Assembly (NCBI RefSeq): GCF_029910095.1
Contig: NZ_CP094526.1
Coordinates: 4,650,001-4,714,000, forward strand
Origin: Bradyrhizobium sp. ISRA464
GTDB taxonomy: Bacteria; Pseudomonadota; Alphaproteobacteria; Rhizobiales; Xanthobacteraceae
Length of the DNA stretch: 64,000 nucleotides
Direction: 5' to 3'
The stretch's first letter is position 1, and every line of letters starts with the position of its first letter. The translations under genes and the position numbers were made by a program. The notes under the pieces are model-generated. The model was not told where the DNA came from. It was given only the letters and a program-made list of their open reading frames with translations, and did not search any database. Positions 46,283 to 54,994 of this stretch are shown one piece after another.

Positions 46283-46741
46283 TCAGGCGCGGCGGTGTGG
46301 ACCGTGATCCGGACCAGGATCCTGGCCCGCGGCCACCAGCGCGAGCCGGCCGAGATAGTGCGCCCATCCCTTGTCATGGCTGGCGCACTGCGCCGCATTG
46401 GGCAGGCCGCTGTGGGTCATGCGCAACAGGGTGCCGCTGTCCTTGTCGATCAGATCGATCTCGATCAGGCTCGATCCCGGCGGCACCTCCTCGCCTCCTT
46501 CCCAGCCGAAGCTGTAGGCGAGCCGGTGCACCGGCACGACCTCGCGGAACGCGCCGCGCGCGGCGCGTTCATGATCGTCGCCGACGCCCTTGAGGAAGAA
46601 CAGGCCACCCGGATGCAGCTCGGTCTTTGCCTCGAGGCCCATCCAGCTCACGATCTTCTGCGGATCGGTCAGGAAGGCGAACACCGAAGCTGGCGGGGCT
46701 GCGATCTCGATTTCACGCCTGACGACGAAGGGTTCACTCAT
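46283..46741 (-). CDS. SRPBCC-family (AHSA1-type) protein
   Basis: 152 residues with the START-like fold of activator-of-Hsp90 homologues: VVRREIEIAAPPASVFAFLTDPQKIVSWMG, PGGLFFL, HRLAYSFGWEG, MTHSGLPNAAQCASHDKGWAHYLGRLA. These bind hydrophobic ligands; in soil bacteria they cluster with YjbR, DUF899 and similar small stress-related genes, as here. Convergent with yjbR and divergent from the cyclase gene. Confidence 0.9.
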   Translation of the reverse strand: MSEPFVVRREIEIAAPPASVFAFLTDPQKIVSWMGLEAKTELHPGGLFFLKGVGDDHERAARGAFREVVPVHRLAYSFGWEGGEEVPPGSSLIEIDLIDKDSGTLLRMTHSGLPNAAQCASHDKGWAHYLGRLALVAAGQDPGPDHGPHRRA

Positions 46742-46830
46742 CGATCGATCCTCCCATGGCCGCGAACTTAACCGATGAACTTAACGGATAACGCGTGACA
46801 AGAGTGAGGCGTCACCCCCATGATGCCGCG

Positions 46831-47922
46831 ATGCAGTTGTCTTCGACGTTGAGCTGGCTGGTCGACGCCGCAGCCGAGACCGCGGGCGCCAGCTGGCTGC
46901 TGGCGGAACTCGGTGCGCATCTGCTTGCGGACGGCCTGCCGCTCGCCGGCGGCGCCCTCACGCTCGAGGTTCCGCATCCCCTGATCGCGAGGCGCACCTG
47001 GCTGTGGCGCGCCGACAACGGTGAGGTCATCGAGGCGCTCGGCTTCGCGCCGCAGCAGCCCTTTGGCATGTTCGACACGGCCGCATCCGGCGATGCCGGC
47101 CGCCGCTGGCTCAGCGGGCTCGCGCCGGGCCCGGTGCATGAAGACACCATCGGCCCGCGCCCGGATGGGCCGACGCTCGGCTGGATCGGGACCCGCCCCT
47201 TCACGCCCGACGAGGCGGATCAATTGCGCGATGCAGCGCGCTTCACCGCGGCGCCGCTGGCCGCGCTCGCCACGCGAGCCACGCTGGCCGCGGCGCTGGA
47301 AGCCTATCTCGGCCGGCGCAGCGCGGCGCGCGTGTTGGCATCGCCGTTGCGGCGCAATACCGGCGAGACCATCAAGGCCGCGCTGTTGTTTGCCGACCTG
47401 CGCGGCTTCACCGCACTCTCCGAGAGCCATCCTCCCGCCGAGGTGATCGCCGCGCTCGACGCCTGGTTCGATCGCATCGCCGGCGCGATCCACGCCTTCG
47501 GCGGCGAAGTGCTGAAATTCATCGGCGACGGCCTGCTCGCGATCTTTCCGGTCACGACCAGCCCGCGCAGCGCCTGCGAGGCCGCGCTGCGCGCGGTCTC
47601 GGCCGCACGCCTCGGCATGGCGCATCTCGATGCCGAGCGCCGCAAACAGGGTCTGCCGCCGCTGCCGTTCGGCGCGGCGCTGCATCTCGGCGACATGCTC
47701 TGGGGCAATATCGGCGCCGCCGATCGTCTCGACTTCACCGCGATCGGCTCCGCGGTCAATCTGGTCAGCCGGCTCGAAGGGCTGTGCAAGCCGCTGCAGA
47801 AAACCGTGCTGGTGTCGGGCGCGCTGGCCGCCGAGACCGAGATGCCGCTGGTCGCGCTCGGCACGCATGAGCTGCGCGGCATCGTGCGGCCCTGCGCGGT
47901 GTTCGCCCTGCCGGAAGATTGA
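46831..47922 (+). CDS. Class III adenylate cyclase
   Basis: About 363 residues. The N-terminal half (residues 1-180) is an unassigned soluble sensor-like region. The cyclase domain holds both metal aspartates (ALLFADLRGFTAL at about 186-198; KFIGDGLLAIF at about 230-240), the purine-selecting lysine before FIGDG, and the transition-state Asn/Arg in DFTAIGSAVNLVSRLEG. All catalytic residues appear intact and adenylate specificity is likely. GTG codons up to 36 bases upstream are alternative starts. Rhizobia have many such cyclases; no cognate receptor is nearby. Confidence 0.9.
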   Translation: MQLSSTLSWLVDAAAETAGASWLLAELGAHLLADGLPLAGGALTLEVPHPLIARRTWLWRADNGEVIEALGFAPQQPFGMFDTAASGDAGRRWLSGLAPGPVHEDTIGPRPDGPTLGWIGTRPFTPDEADQLRDAARFTAAPLAALATRATLAAALEAYLGRRSAARVLASPLRRNTGETIKAALLFADLRGFTALSESHPPAEVIAALDAWFDRIAGAIHAFGGEVLKFIGDGLLAIFPVTTSPRSACEAALRAVSAARLGMAHLDAERRKQGLPPLPFGAALHLGDMLWGNIGAADRLDFTAIGSAVNLVSRLEGLCKPLQKTVLVSGALAAETEMPLVALGTHELRGIVRPCAVFALPED

Positions 47923-47927
47923 ACCGG

Positions 47928-48170
47928 TCATCGCAGCAGCCGCATCCATGGCGCCAGATGGAACGCGCTCATCAGCGCATACATCGGGACCATGCCCTGA
48001 AGCGAAATCGGCCCTTGCGTGGCGACACACAGAATGTCGGCCGGCGCGGCCACCGCGATCAGCGCCATGATCGCGAAGGTCGGCGCGGCCGCCAGCGACA
48101 GCCAGCGCGCTGCTGTCTGGCCGTATCCGCGCGGCCGCGCGCCGACGATTGATGTGGTCTGATCGCTCAT
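47928..48170 (-). CDS. Small two-helix membrane protein
   Basis: 80 residues: cytoplasmic N-terminus, one hydrophobic segment (LSLAAAPTFAIMALIAVAA, about 26-44), a short loop with one Cys, and a second (LQGMVPMYALMSAFHLAPWM, about 57-76). GGGGAG precedes the ATG by 7 bases. It lies 20 bases downstream of a DUF899 gene in the same direction and is almost certainly co-transcribed. Function unknown. Confidence 0.7.
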   Translation of the reverse strand: MSDQTTSIVGARPRGYGQTAARWLSLAAAPTFAIMALIAVAAPADILCVATQGPISLQGMVPMYALMSAFHLAPWMRLLR

Positions 48171-48190
48171 CACCCGTCTCCCCGAATGGA

Positions 48191-48967
48191 TCAGGCCGCG
48201 TCGTACTCGTCGTGGCGACGCCACCAGGCAGGGCCGGTCTCGTTGCGTCCTTTGGGCGCGCGATCGAGCCAGGGATACATGCCCCAGATGCCGTCGAGGC
48301 CGCGGGCGTAGGTCGAATAGGTGTGATAGATCGCGCCGTCCTCGCGGACGAAGGCACTCATGCCCGGCCGCTCGCGAAGGAAGGTTGCGCGGTCGGTCCC
48401 GCACATCGCGGAGTGGGACACGGACCGCGGGGCCTCGCCGCCCTGCGGCTCGTCGCGCCGCACGAATGGCGGTTCGCGCCGGTAGTTGTAGTCGATGCCA
48501 ATGTTCTGCTGATCCTCGGTGAACCAGACATTGAAGTCGGCGTTGAAGTCGCTCGGAGACGACGACACCCATGGAAACGTCCAGCCCATCCGCCGCTTGT
48601 AGGCCTGCAGCTTTGCGAGCGGCGCCCGCGAGACCGCTGACAGCATCACGTCGTGATGAGCGAGATGGACCGCAAATCCGTTGAAACCGTCGGCGATCAT
48701 CGAGCAGGACGGACAGCCGGCGGCGTAATCGGGGCCGAACATGAAATGGTAGATGAGGAGCTGCGAGCGGCCCCGGAACAGGTCTGCCAGCGAAGCGCTG
48801 CCGTCGTCCGTATCGAACCGGTAGTCCTTGTCGATCCGGACCCACGGCAGGCCCTGCCGCTGCCGGGCTACGGCGTCACTGCGCCGCGTCAACTCCTTCT
48901 CGGCCTGCAGCAGGTCCAGCCGGGCCGCAAGCCATTGCTCGCGCGTTCCTATTTGGTGACTGGTCAT
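48191..48967 (-). CDS. DUF899-family thioredoxin-like protein, copy 1
   Basis: 258 residues. DUF899 proteins have a thioredoxin-like fold: WVRIDKDYRFDTDDGSASLADLFRGRSQLLIYHFMFG, then a redox-type CPSC motif (GCPSCSMIADGF), and WTFPWVSSSPSDFNADFNVWF. The C-terminal part ends in a Trp-rich segment (GPAWWRRHDEYD). I chose the ATG at 48967 because AAGGAG precedes it; an ATG 21 bases upstream has no such site. It is divergent from the winged-helix regulator, and a 23-bp motif shared with the second DUF899 locus lies between them. Redox function is inferred. Confidence 0.88.
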   Translation of the reverse strand: MTSHQIGTREQWLAARLDLLQAEKELTRRSDAVARQRQGLPWVRIDKDYRFDTDDGSASLADLFRGRSQLLIYHFMFGPDYAAGCPSCSMIADGFNGFAVHLAHHDVMLSAVSRAPLAKLQAYKRRMGWTFPWVSSSPSDFNADFNVWFTEDQQNIGIDYNYRREPPFVRRDEPQGGEAPRSVSHSAMCGTDRATFLRERPGMSAFVREDGAIYHTYSTYARGLDGIWGMYPWLDRAPKGRNETGPAWWRRHDEYDAA

Positions 48968-49036
48968 CGTATAGATCTCCTTGGCCATGGCGTTCCGCCG
49001 TCATGTGCTAGATTAGGCTCGGGACTCGGATGGAGA

Positions 49037-49059
49037 GAGTGACAAGTGTGTCGGGATTC
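49037..49059. promoter_or_regulatory. 23-bp conserved motif, copy 1 (candidate operator)
   Basis: The sequence from GAGTGACAAGTG to TGTCGGGATTC is identical, base for base, to 62334-62356. It contains the inverted repeat GACA-N4-TGTC. It lies 70 bases upstream of DUF899 copy 1 and ends 2 bases before the regulator's ATG. A shared operator is the simplest reading. Confidence 0.65.
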
Positions 49060-49061
49060 GG

Positions 49062-50282
49062 ATGGACTCGCTGATAACGGCTGCGGCGCGCGCGCTCGCG
49101 GCGGGTGACCCCCTCGGCGCACTGAAACGGGTGGCGCTGCGCGACGACGCGCCGGCGCTGGCGTTGCGTGGCATTGCGATGGCCCGCCTCGGCGATTTCG
49201 CCCGGGCCAAGGAGCTGTTGCGGCGCGCGGGACGCGCGTTCGGCCCGCGAGAGGCCGTTGCGCGTGCGCGCTGCGTCGTGGCCGAGGCCGAGATCGCGTT
49301 GGTGTCGCGCGACCTTTCTTTTCCGAAGCGAGCCCTCGCCGCGGCGCGCACGACCCTTGCGGCGCATGGTGATGCGCTCAACGCCGCACATGCCGGCTAT
49401 CTCGAAATCCGCCGCCTGCTGCTGATCGGGAGCCTCGATGCGGCCGAGCGCATGCTGGCCGACCTCGACCCCGCGCCGTTCCCGCCGGCGCTGCGGGTCG
49501 GCCATGAGCTCGTCGTGGCCGGCATCGCTATGCGGCGGCTGCGGACGAAACCGGCACGCGACGCGCTGGCACGGGCAAAGGAGGCCGCGCGCCGCGCCGG
49601 CATCGCGGAACTTGCGGCCGAGGTCGAGAGCACCGCGCGTCTGCTCGCCACGCCCGCGGCGCGTGTGATCGCACGGGGCAGCGAACGGCCGCTGCGGCTC
49701 GAGGAGGTCGAGGCCCTGATGGTGTCGAAGGCGCTTGTCGTCGATGCGTGCCGCTACGTCGTGCGCGACAACAGCACAACGGTCTCGCTGACGCGCCGGC
49801 CGGTGTTGTTCGCGCTCGCCCGCGCGCTGGGCGAGGCCTGGCCGCGGGACGTGTCGCGCGGCACGCTGATCGCGCGGGCGTTTCGCGGCAAGCACGCCGA
49901 TGAATCGCACCGTGCGCGACTGCGGGTCGAGATCGGGCGGCTGCGCCACGCGCTGCGGCCGCTCGCCGACCTGCGCGCGACGCCCGACGGCTTTGTGCTG
50001 GAGCCACACGGCCGGCGCGAGGTTGCCGTGCTGGCGCGCCCGGTCGAGGAGGAGCACGCCGCCGTGCTCGCCTTCCTCGCCGACGGCGAGGCGTGGTCGA
50101 GCTCGGCGCTGTCGCTTGCGCTCGGCGCCAGCCAGCGCACCGTGCAGCGCGCGCTCGACGCGCTGGCCGCCGCAGGCAAGGTGCGGTCCGTCGGCCGCGC
50201 CCGCGCACGGCGCTGGATGACGCCGCCGGTGCCGGGATTCACGACGACCTTGTTACTCCCTGCCCCGCTGCCGAATGGCTAG
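49062..50282 (+). CDS. Transcriptional regulator with TPR-like N-terminus and two winged-helix segments
   Basis: 406 residues, very Ala/Arg rich. Residues 1-200 look like helical TPR-type repeats (ALRGIAMARLGDFARAKELLRRAGRAFG and similar). About 235-310 resembles an OmpR/PhoB-type winged helix (SLTRRPVLFALARALGEAWPRDVSRGTLIARAF, then RLRVEIGRLRHALRPLADL). About 340-385 is a second HTH (ASSALSLALGASQRTVQRALDALAAAGKVRSVG type). No receiver domain. Divergent from the DUF899 operon and probably its regulator. The family is not one I can name precisely. Confidence 0.75.
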   Translation: MDSLITAAARALAAGDPLGALKRVALRDDAPALALRGIAMARLGDFARAKELLRRAGRAFGPREAVARARCVVAEAEIALVSRDLSFPKRALAAARTTLAAHGDALNAAHAGYLEIRRLLLIGSLDAAERMLADLDPAPFPPALRVGHELVVAGIAMRRLRTKPARDALARAKEAARRAGIAELAAEVESTARLLATPAARVIARGSERPLRLEEVEALMVSKALVVDACRYVVRDNSTTVSLTRRPVLFALARALGEAWPRDVSRGTLIARAFRGKHADESHRARLRVEIGRLRHALRPLADLRATPDGFVLEPHGRREVAVLARPVEEEHAAVLAFLADGEAWSSSALSLALGASQRTVQRALDALAAAGKVRSVGRARARRWMTPPVPGFTTTLLLPAPLPNG

Positions 50283-50315
50283 CATCAGGCCGCAATCAAA
50301 CGACAGGAGCGAAGC

Positions 50316-50960
50316 ATGAAGACATCGCCGGCCCAGATCATCAGGGAATACGCCTTCGAAGGCGTCGAGAGCGTGGGCGGCGTCAGCTTCGACGGCGAGC
50401 AGGTCTGGTTCGCCGCGGGCGACCAGATGATCGCCTTCGATCCCGACAGCGGAAAGACCACCCGCACCATCGAGGTCGCGGCTCATGCCGGCACCGCCTT
50501 CGACGGCAAGCACCTCTATCAGATCGCAGAGGACCGCATCCTGAAGATCGATCCGAAGAGCGGCCGCGTGGTGTCGACGATCCCATCGCCCGGCGGCGGT
50601 CGCGACTCCGGCCTCGCCTGGGCTGAAGGCACGCTCTGGGTCGGACAATATCGCGACCGCAAGATCCTCCAGATCGATCCGGACACCGGCGTGATCCTTC
50701 GCAGCATCGAATGCAACCGCTTCGTCACCGGCGTCACCTGGGTCGACGGCGAGCTCTGGCACGGCACCTGGGAAGACGACGCGAGCGAGGTGCGGCACAT
50801 CGATCCGCAAACCGGTGAGGTTCTGGAGCGGCTCGAGATGCCGAAGGGCACGAACGTCTCCGGACTGGAGTCCGATGGCGGCGACCGCTTCTTCTGCGGC
50901 GGCGGACACACCAAGAACACGGTGCGCGCGATTGCACGGCCGAAGCGACGCCGTGCGTGA
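50316..50960 (+). CDS. Glutaminyl-cyclotransferase-like / PQQ-like beta-propeller protein
   Basis: 214 residues built of repeated propeller units: GVSFDGEQVWFAAGDQMIAFDPDSGK, AFDGKHLYQIAEDRILKIDPKSGRV, LAWAEGTLWVGQYRDRKILQIDPDTG, VTWVDGELWHGTWEDD. This is the five-bladed pattern of plant-type glutamine cyclotransferases, but no signal peptide is present, so it may act in the cytoplasm. GACAGGAG lies 6 bases before the ATG. It follows the winged-helix regulator by 33 bases and may share its transcript. Confidence 0.8.
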   Translation: MKTSPAQIIREYAFEGVESVGGVSFDGEQVWFAAGDQMIAFDPDSGKTTRTIEVAAHAGTAFDGKHLYQIAEDRILKIDPKSGRVVSTIPSPGGGRDSGLAWAEGTLWVGQYRDRKILQIDPDTGVILRSIECNRFVTGVTWVDGELWHGTWEDDASEVRHIDPQTGEVLERLEMPKGTNVSGLESDGGDRFFCGGGHTKNTVRAIARPKRRRA

Positions 50961-51013
50961 TGCGCCTGGCGTGATCCACCCTGAGCGGATCACGCCACGC
51001 CTCAACTCACGTC

Positions 51014-52228
51014 TCAGGCCAGCACCGGAGCCGCGCTCCTCACCGCCGGGAACGGCCTGAAGGTCATCATGATCAGGAACGCACCGAGGCCGACCGCCCA
51101 GGACCCGACATAGAGCCACGTGTAGCTCGCGAAGGTGTCGTAGATCAGGCCGCCGGCCAGCGGCCCGGTCGCCATGCCGAGGCTACCGGCCATCGCGGTG
51201 CCGCCGATTACGGTGCCCATCATCCGCAGCGGGAAGTTCTCGCGCACAAGCACGGAATAGAGCGGCATGGTGCCCGCATAGATGAAGCCGAACACCGCCG
51301 CCACCGCGTAGAACGCGGCGAGCTCGCGCACGAAGACGTAGCCGAGCGCGCCGAACGCCTGCGCGAGCAGGCCGAGCACGAGGACGCGCTTGGCGCCAAA
51401 GCGGTCGCCGAGCAGGCCGAACACGATGCGGCCGCCCATGCCGGCCAGTCCTTCCACGCTGTAGATCGTGACCGCGGCGATCATCGGAATGCCGCAGGTG
51501 ATTGCATAGCTGACCGTGTGGATGATCGGGCCCGAATGGGTGGCGCAGCAGAAGAAATTGGTCGCGATCAGGATGATGAATTGCGGCGAGCGCAGCGCCT
51601 GCGCCATCGACATCGCCGGCTCGCCATTGTCGGCCGCCACGGCCGCCTGCGGGTTCTGCAGCGCGGGCGGCCTTCGCACCAGGAGCGAGACCGGGATCAT
51701 GATCGCGCCGACCACGCTGGCCACGATCAGCATCGAGGTGCGCCAGTCATGATGCGAGACGAGCCATGCGGCGAACGGCGACATGGTCATCGGCGCCATG
51801 CCCATGCCCGCCGACACCAGCGAGACGGCCAGGCTGCGATGGGTGTCGAACCAGCCGGTGACGCAGGCCATCATCGGCGCGAAGATCGCAGCGGTCGCGA
51901 CGCCAACCAGCACCCCGAACAGGACCTGAAACGCCAGCAGCGACGGCGCCCGGCTCGCGAGCGCCAGGCTCGCGGCCAGCACGACCGAGCCGGTCAGCAC
52001 CACCGGAAGCGGACCGAAGCGGTCCGACAGCGTGCCCCACATCATGCTGGTGAAGGCCATCGCGAGGAAGCCGATCGTCATCGCGCTGGAAATGCCGGTC
52101 ACCGACCAGCCGGTCTCCCGCGCCATCGGCTGCAGGAACACCGGCAGCGAAAACATGCCGCCGATCGCGACACAGCCCAACAGGCCGCCGGCGGCGACGA
52201 TCACCCAGCGATAGGTCGAATTGCTCAT
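51014..52228 (-). CDS. MFS transporter
   Basis: 404 residues, twelve hydrophobic segments. Motif A between helices 2 and 3 reads GTLSDRFGPLPVVL, with a second-half echo GLLGDRFGAKRVLVLG. The start YRWVIVAAGGLLGCVAIGGMF and overall pattern suit the oxalate/formate- or monocarboxylate-like MFS branch; no substrate can be named. I chose the ATG at 52228 because GGGAG precedes it and because upstream codons are Arg/Ser-rich and not membrane-like. Confidence 0.87.
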   Translation of the reverse strand: MSNSTYRWVIVAAGGLLGCVAIGGMFSLPVFLQPMARETGWSVTGISSAMTIGFLAMAFTSMMWGTLSDRFGPLPVVLTGSVVLAASLALASRAPSLLAFQVLFGVLVGVATAAIFAPMMACVTGWFDTHRSLAVSLVSAGMGMAPMTMSPFAAWLVSHHDWRTSMLIVASVVGAIMIPVSLLVRRPPALQNPQAAVAADNGEPAMSMAQALRSPQFIILIATNFFCCATHSGPIIHTVSYAITCGIPMIAAVTIYSVEGLAGMGGRIVFGLLGDRFGAKRVLVLGLLAQAFGALGYVFVRELAAFYAVAAVFGFIYAGTMPLYSVLVRENFPLRMMGTVIGGTAMAGSLGMATGPLAGGLIYDTFASYTWLYVGSWAVGLGAFLIMMTFRPFPAVRSAAPVLA

Positions 52229-52361
52229 TCCTGATCTCCCAGTGCACCTCGTTCTGGTGGAAGACGATCGGGATGTGCCGGAACCGACAGCCGACGGAGG
52301 AAACCAGTCGATTCTGCGACGGGCCGATGGGGCGCGCGTCAAATGTGGGCACGAAGCTCAC

Positions 52362-52406
52362 TTGCAACCGTTCGCTCTCGGATATACATTACGAAATGTG
52401 TATATC
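52362..52406 (+). promoter_or_regulatory. Promoter and operator of the vapBC operon
   Basis: TTGCAA (52362-52367), 17-base spacer, TACATT (52385-52390). The -10 box lies inside an inverted repeat with perfect 8-bp arms, GATATACA (52381-52388) and TGTATATC (52399-52406), and a nested ACATT/AATGT pair. Type II antitoxins bind such palindromes to autoregulate. Confidence 0.75.
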
Positions 52407-52425
52407 CTTACACGGAGCACCAAAA

Positions 52426-52656
52426 ATGCAAGTCGCCAAATGGGGCAACAGCCTCGCGATCCGGCTTCCCGCGTCTGTGGTCGAAGCGCTCAAACTCAAG
52501 GAAGGCGACGAGATCGAAATCCACGTCGCCGACGAGCGGAACTTCGGCGTCGCGCGCAAACCGGGGCGCGAGGAGTTACTGGCACGACTGCGCGCCTTTC
52601 GCGGACGCCTGCCGGCGGATTTCAAATTCGACCGGGACGAGGCAAATGCCCGGTGA
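52426..52656 (+). CDS. vapB: AbrB/MazE-fold antitoxin of a VapBC module
   Basis: 76 residues. The swapped-hairpin DNA-binding domain reads MQVAKWGNSLAIRLPASVVEALKLKEGDEIEI; the C-terminal tail (about 50-76, RLRAFRGRLPADFKFDRDEA) would wrap the toxin. GGAG lies 8 bases before the ATG. The stop overlaps the toxin start by 11 bases, the usual arrangement ensuring antitoxin excess. Confidence 0.9.
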   Translation: MQVAKWGNSLAIRLPASVVEALKLKEGDEIEIHVADERNFGVARKPGREELLARLRAFRGRLPADFKFDRDEANAR

Positions 52657-53047
52657 CTTCTTCGACACCAACGTGCTCGTCTACCTCGCGTCCGGCGATC
52701 CCTTGAAGGCCGATCGTGCAGAAGCCGTGATTGCCCGCGGCGGCGCGATTAGCGTGCAGGTGCTCAACGAAGTCACCAACGTCGCGCGCCGCAAGATGCG
52801 GATGTCATGGACGGAGACGCGCGCATTTCTGACGATCTTGCGCAATCTGCTGACCGTTCATCCCCTTACGCTGGAAAGCCACGACACCGGCCTCGACTTG
52901 GCTGAACGCTACAGCCTGTCGACCTTCGACGCCATGATCGCGGGGTCCGCACTTCACGCCGGTTGCGACAGGTTATGGTCTGAGGACATGCAGCACGGCC
53001 TCGTGCTCGACGGCAGCCTTCGGATCGCCAATCCGTTTCGGGCTTAA
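52646..53047 (+). CDS. vapC: PIN-domain ribonuclease toxin VapC
   Basis: 133 residues. The four acidic residues of the PIN active site are present: D7 (FFDTNVLVY), E42 (VLNEVTN), D95 (STFDAMIAGSA) and D114 (WSEDMQHG). VapC toxins cleave tRNA or rRNA; the target cannot be predicted. The reading frame overlaps vapB and appears intact, so the module should be functional. Confidence 0.92.
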   Translation: MPGDFFDTNVLVYLASGDPLKADRAEAVIARGGAISVQVLNEVTNVARRKMRMSWTETRAFLTILRNLLTVHPLTLESHDTGLDLAERYSLSTFDAMIAGSALHAGCDRLWSEDMQHGLVLDGSLRIANPFRA

Positions 53048-53271
53048 GCTGAATACGCATCACCGCGGTGCTGTTCATTCCCGCCACGACGATCCATGCG
53101 GCGAAGAATGTCGGCAGCGCGACCGCGAGCGAGCTTGCGACCTACATCGGTTGAAGAAGGCAAGCCGCTCCTCACATTGCAGAAGTGATCGGCCGCGGCG
53201 CGCCGTGGCGGCATCGCGACCGCATCTGCACACAGGCATCGAGCGGGTGCGGCGTTCCCTGCATGATCGGA

Positions 53272-54789
53272 TCATTCCGGGCACTGAACCCTTGGCTGCC
53301 GAACCGGCCGCGCGTTGAAGATCACGAAGCTGATGCCGGCCATGATCCACACGCCGATCCCGCCATAGAGCATCACCCAGCCAAATCCGCTCTCCAGCGC
53401 CTCATGCACGACCGGAGTCGTCAGCTCGGGCATGGATACAGTGTTGCCCGCGGCGATTGTCTCGGCGAGCGCGCGCAATTGGGCTCCGTCGAACCCAAGC
53501 AGCACGGACTTGAGATGCGCCAGCGCGCCGCTCGCAAGGATGAAGCCCATCAGTGCGATGTTGACCGCAAGCGAGACCATCCGGGCGCTCATGTCGATGC
53601 CGGAGGCCATGCCGGCGCGGTCGCTCGAGACCGAGCCCGTCGTCGTGTTGGTGACCGGCGTATTGGTGATGCCGAGGCCGATTCCGGCGATCAGGCAGCC
53701 TGGCAGCATCGTCGACCAATCCGGATGTGCGGCGGCGCTGCCGAACTTCATCAGCATGAAGCCCATGCCGATCGTAAACAACCCCGCGGGAATGATCAGA
53801 CCAGGCTGGTAACGCAGCGACAGCCGCTCCGCGAACGGCGGCATCACCAACGTCGGCAGCGTGTAGGCGAGTAGCGCAAGACCGGCCGACACGCTGTCAT
53901 AGCCGAGACCGGCGTGAAACCAGATCGGCAGATAGATCATGAAAGGCCAATAGCTGAGGTTCATCGCGGCCGAGCCGACGATCGAGCCGGAGAACGCGGG
54001 AATCCGGAACACCGAGAAGTCGAACATCGGCCGCCGGCTGACCTTCTCGGCAACGAGGAAGGCGATGAGGCTCGCCGCGAAGACGCCGAGGATCGCAAGC
54101 GCGGCCGGGCTGGCGAAGCCGAGATCCGGTCCCTGCGTGATGTAGAAGGCCAGGCAGAACACGGCGAGCGAGAGCGTCACGATGCCTGCAAGGTCGAGCG
54201 TGCTCGCCTTCGGGTCCTTCGATTCGTGCACGCCGCCGATGGTGAGCACGAGCGCCACTGCCGCGAACAGCACGTGGACGAGGAACACCCATTCCCAGCT
54301 CAGGACCGCGGCGACCGCACCGCCGATGATCGGTCCGAATCCAAGCCCGATGCCGAAGATCACGCCCCACCAGCCCCAGGCGATGGCGCGCTCCCGTCCG
54401 CCCTGGAATTCATGCGACAGGACCGCGATCTGGCAGATCAGCAGTGCGCCGCCGCTCGCGCCCTGCAGGAAGCGGGCGACGATCAGCGTCACGACGTTGT
54501 CTGCCACCCCGCACATCAATGACGTGAGGCCGAATCCGGCGATCGCGATGACGAACATACGCTTGCGCCCAAAGCGGTCCGCCAGCGTTCCGACCGCCAT
54601 CAGCACGGTCGTGACGGCGATCGTGTAGGCGTTCATGATCCACTGCAGCTGCTTGAAGTCGGCGTGCAACACTTGCTCCAGCGTCGGCAGGATCGAGGGA
54701 ATGCTGGAAATCTCCAGGCCGAACATCAGGCAGGACAGACATACGGCGGACAGGACGACGACGCCTCGGCGGCTCAGTTCATTGGACAT
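53272..54789 (-). CDS. DHA2-family MFS drug exporter (14 TMS)
   Basis: 505 residues, about fourteen hydrophobic segments. Motif A is GTLADRFGRKRMFVIAI; motif C is GIGLGFGPIIGGAVA. The N-terminal LSCLMFGLEISSIPSILPTLEQVLHAD, with Glu replacing the usual Asp-based D1 motif, is typical of EmrB/QacA-like exporters. The adjacent divergent LysR gene is its likely regulator. No membrane-fusion partner (EmrA) is present. Confidence 0.9.
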   Translation of the reverse strand: MSNELSRRGVVVLSAVCLSCLMFGLEISSIPSILPTLEQVLHADFKQLQWIMNAYTIAVTTVLMAVGTLADRFGRKRMFVIAIAGFGLTSLMCGVADNVVTLIVARFLQGASGGALLICQIAVLSHEFQGGRERAIAWGWWGVIFGIGLGFGPIIGGAVAAVLSWEWVFLVHVLFAAVALVLTIGGVHESKDPKASTLDLAGIVTLSLAVFCLAFYITQGPDLGFASPAALAILGVFAASLIAFLVAEKVSRRPMFDFSVFRIPAFSGSIVGSAAMNLSYWPFMIYLPIWFHAGLGYDSVSAGLALLAYTLPTLVMPPFAERLSLRYQPGLIIPAGLFTIGMGFMLMKFGSAAAHPDWSTMLPGCLIAGIGLGITNTPVTNTTTGSVSSDRAGMASGIDMSARMVSLAVNIALMGFILASGALAHLKSVLLGFDGAQLRALAETIAAGNTVSMPELTTPVVHEALESGFGWVMLYGGIGVWIMAGISFVIFNARPVRQPRVQCPE

Positions 54790-54994
54790 GGTTCAGCCTT
54801 TCGACATTGCGACGCCAACGCCATAGCCCACACTGCTGCCAGGGTACTGGCAGCAGTGGCGCGCGCGGTCGGCACACAATCAATTGAAGCGGCGACGGAA
54901 TGGCCGTGCGCCGCGCTTGACCTGTCGCGAAGCTAGGCGGCGCTTGAACATCTTGGAACTGGATGACTAGATATTTCAGAGACAACAAATTCGG

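Noticed and set aside
53048..53271. Possible remnant of a membrane-protein coding frame after vapC
   Set aside because: A hydrophobic stretch can be read on the minus strand but no start, family or continuation is visible.
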